A DNA stretch of 64,000 nucleotides from Gammaproteobacteria bacterium (lineage in GTDB: Bacteria > Pseudomonadota > Gammaproteobacteria > Pseudomonadales > Azotimanducaceae): assembly GCA_026707735.1 (NCBI GenBank), contig JAPOWH010000015.1, positions 29,660 to 93,659 on the forward strand. Reading direction: 5' to 3'. Each line of letters starts with the position of its first letter. Position 1 is the stretch's first letter. A program made the position numbers and the translations under genes. Of the stretch, positions 58,879 through 64,000 are shown one piece after another. Under the pieces are notes generated by a model. That model worked only from the letters and a program-made list of their open reading frames with translations. It was not told the DNA's origin and made no database searches.

Positions 58879-59247
58879 TCACCTTCGGTCACCTGCTCGT
58901 CTCGGCGAGCCAAGTTCGCCAATATTCTGACGCTTTGGGCGATCGAATGCGCGACGTATAAGCAGAAGCGCTACGTACGCAACAACGATTCCCATGGATC
59001 CGATCAAGCCAACGACAATAGCTGGAGTTGGATCCACTTCCGGTTCTAAGAATGTCCAGAACACGAAGACTACGAACAGGGGTGCCAAATGTCCTTCTTC
59101 GAAGTTCATGGGCCACAACGCCCAAAAGCATCCCAATGCGATGAGCAATAGTGCAAGAAGTTTTCGACGACGCAAGGGGTAGTAGACAAGAAAAGCTAAG
59201 ATCGCTGTCGCTACGAAAGCCACAAGCCACGCGACTAGATACGACAT
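58879..59247 (-). CDS. Small integral membrane protein, unrecognised
   Basis: 122 residues with four predicted membrane helices (LVAWLVAFVATAILAFLVYY, LLALLLIALGCFWAL, LFVVFVFWTFL, IGSMGIVVAYVALLLIRR) and a basic C-terminal tail (DRPKRQNIGELGSPRRAG). No recognised family; it is 40 bases downstream of ycgN and could belong to that operon. Confidence 0.6.
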   Translation of the reverse strand: MSYLVAWLVAFVATAILAFLVYYPLRRRKLLALLLIALGCFWALWPMNFEEGHLAPLFVVFVFWTFLEPEVDPTPAIVVGLIGSMGIVVAYVALLLIRRAFDRPKRQNIGELGSPRRAGDRR

Positions 59248-59287
59248 AGCCTTATGGCACTAGGGCTGAATTGCGGAGCTACACAAT

Positions 59288-59746
59288 TCATTTGATCCAC
59301 TTGACCAATTGCACTTCCAAGTCCTCCGGATGGACATCTCGCTCCGACAATACCTTTCCCTTCACAGATATTCCCAACTTGTCCATCTCCTGCCGGTTCC
59401 CGGCTACCAGCGGGTGCCAGTCGTAAAGGTCCCTTCCTTCTGCAATCAGTCGATATGCACATGTATCAGGTAACCATGTCAATTCACCAATATTTTCCGG
59501 CGTAATCTCAATGCAATCTTCGACAAGACGCAAGCGATCTTCGTAGTGCGTGCACCTGCATGTGGATGTGTCTAACAATCCACAAACCACAGGGGTTTCC
59601 GAGACAGCACCACTGGCGTCATCGCGATACCGTATGCGACAGCATTGAGCGCAACCGTCGCACAGGCTCTCCCATTCCTTGTCCGTCATCGCGTCGAGTT
59701 TCTTGGTGCGCCAGAAGGGAAGCTCCTCGCTCTTTTCTGCGATCAT
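59288..59746 (-). CDS. ycgN: YcgN-family cysteine-cluster protein (UPF0260)
   Basis: 152 residues. Conserved Cys set: LCDGCAQCCRIRY and VVCGLLDTSTCRCTHY, a likely metal or Fe-S cluster site of the CxxCxxCC kind. The rest (LTWLPDTCAYRLIAEGRDLY) is characteristic. Function not established. Its ATG overlaps the rnd stop (4 bases), so it is coupled to RNase D as in other gammaproteobacteria. Confidence 0.92.
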   Translation of the reverse strand: MIAEKSEELPFWRTKKLDAMTDKEWESLCDGCAQCCRIRYRDDASGAVSETPVVCGLLDTSTCRCTHYEDRLRLVEDCIEITPENIGELTWLPDTCAYRLIAEGRDLYDWHPLVAGNRQEMDKLGISVKGKVLSERDVHPEDLEVQLVKWIK

Positions 59747-60846
59747 CTCACTTCCTCAATCACTTGCTTGAATTCGTTGCCCAGCAAATTCTCGCGCCAG
59801 CGTCCAAACGAAGATGGAAACGAGCCTTTTCTCAAATAAGTCGAGCTCCAATCTAGCATGTTGTTTTGTGTTGCAAGCATTGTGCGAGACATTTGCTGTT
59901 TCTCGGAGTGTTGCTGAACGACCGACCGCAGCCGACGCGAAAGAAGCTGACCCTGTTTTATGCTCCAGGGGAATTCCACAGACGAGGACTCTGCTAATTT
60001 GCCTCGCGCCAAGTCCTTCTTGGCTCGTTTGATGGCCTTGTAAAGTGTCGGCCCGAGTTTCTTTCCGAACAGCTCACGAAAGTGTTCGGCGGATTGCTTG
60101 CGATTTCGCAGAGCCAACACAATTTGTTCGTCGCGCGCAACCCACTGACGAGGGACGTTTGATCGACGAGCCACCCTCTCTCGCCATCCGGTCAGAATTC
60201 TTGCAAGCGCGCGGTCTTTCCGCGGCAAGTTTCCTAATCCGCTCAGGCTAGGAATGCCATTGGACATGTTTCGGCGCTGGGCCAAAATGTGGTTGCTCAT
60301 CTCCTCGTGAAACCATGTTTTTCGGTCGAGCAACGCCAATTTCTGGTCCAGAGTGCGCCACAACGGCAACAAGTAACGCACGTCGTCAATTGCGTAATTC
60401 AACTGTTCCGACGCCAAGGGACGCGCTTGCCAGTCTGAAGTGGTTATGGATGAAGACTTGCTCAAATCAACATCCAGAAACTGGCTAACCATGCGTTGGT
60501 AGGGGGGCTGCTCCTCCAGTGAAACGAATTCACACGCCACTTGTGTATCCACTACGTTATTCGGCAATTCGCCAAATAAGTAGTAGAGTAGCCTCAGGTC
60601 TTCACTGCTCGCATGCATGACCTTTCGAATCTTTGGATCATACAGCAGCGCTTCTATCGCCCGAAGATCTAGAGGCGCCAAGAGATCTATAGCGCAAACT
60701 CGTTTGGCCGTTGCGAGCTGAAATAGGCAAGGCACGCGAAAGTAGGTCCGCCTCGAATAGAACTCAGTATCTATGCCTATTACGTTTGTTACTTCGGCGG
60801 CAAGGCGATCCAGGTCCTTTTGCGTGTCAATGAGTCGATCAGCCAC
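59743..60846 (-). CDS. rnd: Ribonuclease D
   Basis: 3'-5' exoribonuclease that trims tRNA 3' ends. DEDDy active site: IGIDTEFYSRRTYF (D, E), MHASSEDLRLLYYL and VVDTQVACEF (D), and YAIDDVRYLLPLW (Y-x3-D). A C-terminal HRDC domain follows (ALARILTGWRERVARRSN, VLALRNRKQSAEHFRELF). I start it at GTG 60846, overlapping the recR stop by 8 bases, giving 367 residues (E. coli 375). A frame open to 60930 lies inside recR. Confidence 0.93.
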   Translation of the reverse strand: MADRLIDTQKDLDRLAAEVTNVIGIDTEFYSRRTYFRVPCLFQLATAKRVCAIDLLAPLDLRAIEALLYDPKIRKVMHASSEDLRLLYYLFGELPNNVVDTQVACEFVSLEEQPPYQRMVSQFLDVDLSKSSSITTSDWQARPLASEQLNYAIDDVRYLLPLWRTLDQKLALLDRKTWFHEEMSNHILAQRRNMSNGIPSLSGLGNLPRKDRALARILTGWRERVARRSNVPRQWVARDEQIVLALRNRKQSAEHFRELFGKKLGPTLYKAIKRAKKDLARGKLAESSSVEFPWSIKQGQLLSRRLRSVVQQHSEKQQMSRTMLATQNNMLDWSSTYLRKGSFPSSFGRWRENLLGNEFKQVIEEVR

Positions 60847-61447
60847 TGTCGATTGGCTTCCTTCCACGCAATGCATGCGATATCGTGGACATGTCCACGT
60901 ACTCCAACTCCCCTCCGACTGGAACTCCATGGGCGATTCTTGAAACGACCACGTCCGATTCTTCGAACATATCTGATATGTAGATCGCGGTGGCTTCCCC
61001 TTCGGCAGTCGTACTTGTCGCTACGATCACTTCGGAAATGCCTTCTGTCTTGACACGCGCTGACATCACTTCCACACCTAGTTCCGACGGTCCCACCCCG
61101 TCAATAGGAGAGAGATGACCATGCAGTACAAAGTACCTACCGGAGTAGCCGCCTGAACGTTCGATGGCTACTACGTCAGCTGGAGTCTCCACTACACATA
61201 GCTGTTTGGCGTCGCGTTTCTCATTTGCGCACAGGCCGCAAACTTCGACGTCCGAAATGTTGCGACACTTCTTGCACACCGTAGTATTGGCAACAGCATC
61301 ATGCAACGCATCTGCCAGAGCCTCTCCACCGGAACGGTCCTTGTGCACAAGGTGCAGAGCAATCCGCGACGCTGTCTTTGATCCGACTCCGGGCAATGCT
61401 TGAAGGGCGCGGACAAGCCGCGCCATGCGTGGACTAAAGGGCTCCAT
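60839..61447 (-). CDS. recR: Recombination mediator RecR
   Basis: Partner of RecO and RecF in loading RecA at gaps. 202 residues: N-terminal helix-hairpin-helix (LPGVGSKTASRIALHLVHKD), zinc finger CKKCRNISDVEVCGLC, Toprim domain with CVVETPADVVAIERSGGYSG, and GTELEY-like GGELEYVDM. ATG 61447, 8 bases after dnaX. In most gammaproteobacteria ybaB lies between the two; here it is absent. Confidence 0.96.
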   Translation of the reverse strand: MEPFSPRMARLVRALQALPGVGSKTASRIALHLVHKDRSGGEALADALHDAVANTTVCKKCRNISDVEVCGLCANEKRDAKQLCVVETPADVVAIERSGGYSGRYFVLHGHLSPIDGVGPSELGVEVMSARVKTEGISEVIVATSTTAEGEATAIYISDMFEESDVVVSRIAHGVPVGGELEYVDMSTISHALRGRKPIDSG

Positions 61448-61455
61448 TCTTGGAG

Positions 61456-63177
61456 TCAGTGAAGCTGAATGTCAAGAATACGTGCGCCAAAGTGCTTCTT
61501 CAAGGATTGAACGAACGAATCGTTTTCCAGTTCTTCCTGAGCAAGCTTTTTTCGTTCATCGAGATCGCGGGCTTCCTGTCGACGACGTTCTCGAGCTTTC
61601 TGGGCAGCTTCGATGCGAACGCGATCCAAGTATTGTGCGGGCGTTTCGCTCTGAGTCTCCGCATACTCTAGAGATGTCGAATACTTCGACCGGTAGAGCT
61701 TCTTCAATGCCGAATTGACCTCTTCAATCCTCGAGTCAGTCCAGAACTCCTCATGGTTGGGAGGCGCTCGCAACGAAACTTCCATGCCATTGCGCTCGAC
61801 CAGCTCTGTGAAAATCAAATGCTGCCTCAACTCCATTTGAAGGTCCAAATTCGCGACGGTTTCATGCCATGGTTGCGATTCCGTCCACCCTGTCGGACTT
61901 GTGTCAGCACGAATCTCCGCACTTGGCGCCGAACTCTCTACTTGGGCTCGTTGCACTTCGCTTGCTGAATCTGGCGATGCGGGCGAATTCGACTTTGCAG
62001 CACCCGACTCAGTTCTTTCCAACCCCTCGACATTGCTGCTGTTCGTGTTATCGTCCTCTGCCGATGGATGCCGTTCACCCCTGCTCGATTGTGTCGTAGT
62101 CGGATAGGCTGCTACCGGTTCAAAATCAAGCAAACGCAGGATCGTCATGTCGAATCCTGTACGGTGATCCGGGGCAAATCGCAGGTCTCGCATTCCAATC
62201 ACAAGGATCTGATAGGCAACCTGAAGCCACTCCGGAGACAACCTCTCGGCACATGGAATCAAGCTTTCGTCGTCAATCTCTCCAGTAATGTGATAGAGCG
62301 ACATGGCATGAATTGCGCGTTGTAGACTAGCAATCAAGTCGCTGTAGTTCACAGCTCGAGTTGAAATCCCCTGAATGAACTCGAGAATGTCTTTGCGCTC
62401 GCCAGCAACAATGAGCTCAAGTATCCGCTCTACCTCATCGGTCCTAGCGGTTCCTAGCATTTCGGACACATTCTCTAAGGCTATTGAACCTCCGCCGTGC
62501 GAGATTGCTTGATCGACGATTGATAGCGCATCACGCATGCTTCCATCAGCGGCACGGGCAATAACTTCCAATGCTTCTTGCTCAGCACTCACATCTTCCT
62601 GATCAAGTACCTCTGTGAGTTGCTCCCTGACTGTTTCGGGAGATATATTGGTAAGGTGAAACTGCAGACACCTGGAGAGCACAGTGACCGGTATCTTCTT
62701 GGGGTCAGTAGTCGCTAGGACGAACTTGACGTGGTCCGGAGGCTCCTCCAAGGTCTTAAGCAACGCGTTGAAGCTCGAGTTGGAGAGCATGTGCACTTCG
62801 TCGATTAAATAGACCCGAAAGCGTCCCATGGACGGTCTCAAACTTGCGTTCTCTAAGAGTTGACGCATATCGTCAACACCAGTCCGCGATGCAGCATCGA
62901 CTTCCACTAAATCTATGAAGCTCCCGTCGGCAAACGCGTTGCAGGAAGCACACTCAAAACAGGGTTGGGAAGAGACACCTGCTTCGCAATTAAGGCAATT
63001 CGCCAAGATGCGACCAAGCGTCGTCTTACCTACACCGCGTGTGCCCGAAAAGAGGTAGGCATGGTGCAATCTGCCGTTGTCTAGTGCATTAACAAGTGCA
63101 CGTACCGTGTGCTCTTGTCCCTTGACGTCGTGGAAAGTGCGAGGTCTATACTTGCGTGCTAGAACCAAGTAACTCAT
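61456..63177 (-). CDS. dnaX: DNA polymerase III subunits gamma and tau
   Basis: Clamp-loader ATPase. Walker A SGTRGVGKTTLGRILANC, zinc-binding cysteines CEAGVSSQPCFECASC, Walker B YLIDEVHMLSNSSFNALLK, sensor ATTDPKKIPVTVLSRC. 573 residues, slightly short for tau (E. coli 643); a polar linker (about 365-440, rich in Ser, Glu, Thr) precedes the conserved C-terminal domain ending SFVQSLKKHFGARILDIQ. ATG 63177. The gene heads dnaX-recR-rnd-ycgN. Confidence 0.97.
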   Translation of the reverse strand: MSYLVLARKYRPRTFHDVKGQEHTVRALVNALDNGRLHHAYLFSGTRGVGKTTLGRILANCLNCEAGVSSQPCFECASCNAFADGSFIDLVEVDAASRTGVDDMRQLLENASLRPSMGRFRVYLIDEVHMLSNSSFNALLKTLEEPPDHVKFVLATTDPKKIPVTVLSRCLQFHLTNISPETVREQLTEVLDQEDVSAEQEALEVIARAADGSMRDALSIVDQAISHGGGSIALENVSEMLGTARTDEVERILELIVAGERKDILEFIQGISTRAVNYSDLIASLQRAIHAMSLYHITGEIDDESLIPCAERLSPEWLQVAYQILVIGMRDLRFAPDHRTGFDMTILRLLDFEPVAAYPTTTQSSRGERHPSAEDDNTNSSNVEGLERTESGAAKSNSPASPDSASEVQRAQVESSAPSAEIRADTSPTGWTESQPWHETVANLDLQMELRQHLIFTELVERNGMEVSLRAPPNHEEFWTDSRIEEVNSALKKLYRSKYSTSLEYAETQSETPAQYLDRVRIEAAQKARERRRQEARDLDERKKLAQEELENDSFVQSLKKHFGARILDIQLH

Positions 63178-63211
63178 GCGTTCACATTGTATTGCACTTC
63201 AGGAATGCGTC

Positions 63212-63919
63212 GTGAGCAGGACCACAAGCGAAAAGTTTCAAATCATTGGGCACCGAGGCGCTGCCGCGTTAGAACCGGAAAACACGCTCCGTTCGTTTGC
63301 CCGTGCTGTTGCAGAGGGAGTCGACGGCATCGAATTCGACATACAACTTCTCGATGGTCGATTGCTCGTATTGCACGATGAGACATTGGGTCGCACTAGC
63401 AATGGAAAGGGATCCGCCAGTGCCTACTCGTTCGAAGCTCTTCGCCGACTGGATTTTGGCTGCGGACAGCAGATCCCTCTGTTGGATGAAGCCCTACAGT
63501 CAATACCCAAAACTACCTTGGTAAACATCGAACTCAAAGGGAAATGCACTGGCACCGAGACGGCCATCGCTCTCAGGGACCACAATGATCGCCACTTCAT
63601 GGTCTCCTCGTTTCGTTTAGCGGAGTTGCAGGACTTTGCAGCACGGAAACCCAAATTGCCTAACGTGGCCCTTGCCTATCTGCGTTTGGAACTGGCCGAT
63701 GGAACCATCGATGAGGCTCATCAAGTCGGCGCGTCCGCGATTAGTTTGGCTGATTGGTCCGTAAATGCCGAAGTGATCGCCATTGCCCAGCGGTCGGGCT
63801 TCAAGGTTTACGTGTATACAGTAAACGAACTAGAACGCGTTCAATCGTTAAAGGACATGGGCGCAGCCGGAGTCTTCACTGATGCGCCACACACGATCAA
63901 GCACGAGTTTCTAAGCTAA
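63212..63919 (+). CDS. ugpQ: Glycerophosphodiester phosphodiesterase
   Basis: Hydrolyses glycerophosphodiesters (from phospholipids) to glycerol-3-phosphate and an alcohol. GDPD TIM barrel of 235 residues: IIGHRGAAALEPENTL (catalytic His), VDGIEFDIQLLDGRLLVLHD (metal Glu, Asp and second His), VNIELKGK, and VYVYTVNELERVQSLKDMG. No signal peptide, so cytoplasmic like UgpQ. GTG 63212 has AGGAA six bases upstream. The frame is open to 63176, which would overlap the divergent dnaX start; GTG leaves a 34-base divergent gap. Confidence 0.92.
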   Translation: MSRTTSEKFQIIGHRGAAALEPENTLRSFARAVAEGVDGIEFDIQLLDGRLLVLHDETLGRTSNGKGSASAYSFEALRRLDFGCGQQIPLLDEALQSIPKTTLVNIELKGKCTGTETAIALRDHNDRHFMVSSFRLAELQDFAARKPKLPNVALAYLRLELADGTIDEAHQVGASAISLADWSVNAEVIAIAQRSGFKVYVYTVNELERVQSLKDMGAAGVFTDAPHTIKHEFLS

Positions 63920-64000
63920 ATTGCGCGGCAATAGTTGGTCGTCAATGCACCAACGATGTTGTCGCTGACGGCTCATTGAGCGTGATGCGCAAGCTAAGCA

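Noticed and set aside
61546..61552. A AAA AAG slippery heptamer in frame in dnaX (possible -1 frameshift)
   Set aside because: The heptamer matches E. coli's but lies near codon 543 of 573. A -1 shift would swap the last 29 residues for 24 others and would not give a gamma-length product. The zero-frame end matches the conserved DnaX C-terminus.

Overview
The window reads as a piece of chromosome from a gammaproteobacterium, probably an uncultured marine or aquatic one. Three conserved blocks support this. The first is xerD-dsbC-hom-recJ-prfB, the same order as in Pseudomonas and Escherichia relatives except that thrC is absent. The second is ffh-rpsP-rimM-trmD-rplS. The third is dnaX-recR-rnd-ycgN. 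Other gammaproteobacterial-type genes are lpxC, gltX with tRNA-Ala next to it, hrpA and a pspB-like gene. Coding density is high, genes sit in short overlapping operons (many ATGA junctions), and TTG or GTG starts are common. I see no insertion sequence, prophage or CRISPR array.

Layout. 1-11 kb, minus strand: prfB (cut by the window edge, with its programmed +1 frameshift visible), an outer-membrane-type lipoprotein, recJ, hom, dsbC, xerD, then rplS-trmD-rimM-rpsP-ffh. The S16 protein carries a very long acidic tail. 11-21 kb: ypjD and a CorB/CNNM transporter, leuA, a selenocysteine tRNA gene (selC) with a clear promoter, a rhomboid protease, a GCS2 ligase with an M14 deacylase, and a two-domain SelD. 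selC and selD imply a selenocysteine trait, although selA, selB and an obvious selenoprotein are not in the window. 21-30 kb is accessory. It holds a redoxin/cytochrome c/copper-monooxygenase/EF-hand fusion, a DUF4143 ATPase in an AT-rich pocket, and a tight six-gene operon of secreted proteins, a DUF6152 protein, a heme lipoprotein and two DUF6644-like membrane proteins. An SDR with a [2Fe-2S] ferredoxin follows.

30-46 kb: coaE-PHP; a copper export locus (CopZ-like, CopA, a lone cytochrome oxidase subunit III-like protein); a pspB-like gene; a TauD-type dioxygenase opposite a Baeyer-Villiger-type monooxygenase; two large tandem paralogues built from tryptophan-marked helical repeats; a glyoxalase-fold protein; and a MscS-like/MgtE-N-CBS/MgtE operon. 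46-64 kb: tRNA-Ala(GGC), gltX, lpxC, a TerB-like protein, an epimerase, a compact hvfABC-type RiPP metallophore operon (precursor with two EGECG and two EGKCG motifs, MNIO/DUF692 enzyme, DUF2063 partner), hrpA, a MoxR-VWA pair, ycgN, rnd, recR, dnaX (with no ybaB between dnaX and recR) and a glycerophosphodiester phosphodiesterase.

Common threads are copper handling (CopA/CopZ, the HvfA-type peptide, a copper-monooxygenase fusion), selenium use, and very acidic C-terminal tails on three unrelated proteins (S16, the DUF6152 protein, the HvfA precursor). The best candidates for little-described biology are the HvfABC operon, the secreted/DUF6152/heme/DUF6644 operon at 25.1-29.2 kb, and the tandem W-repeat proteins at 38.7-42.4 kb. 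All family assignments come from reading motifs by eye; no database search was run.
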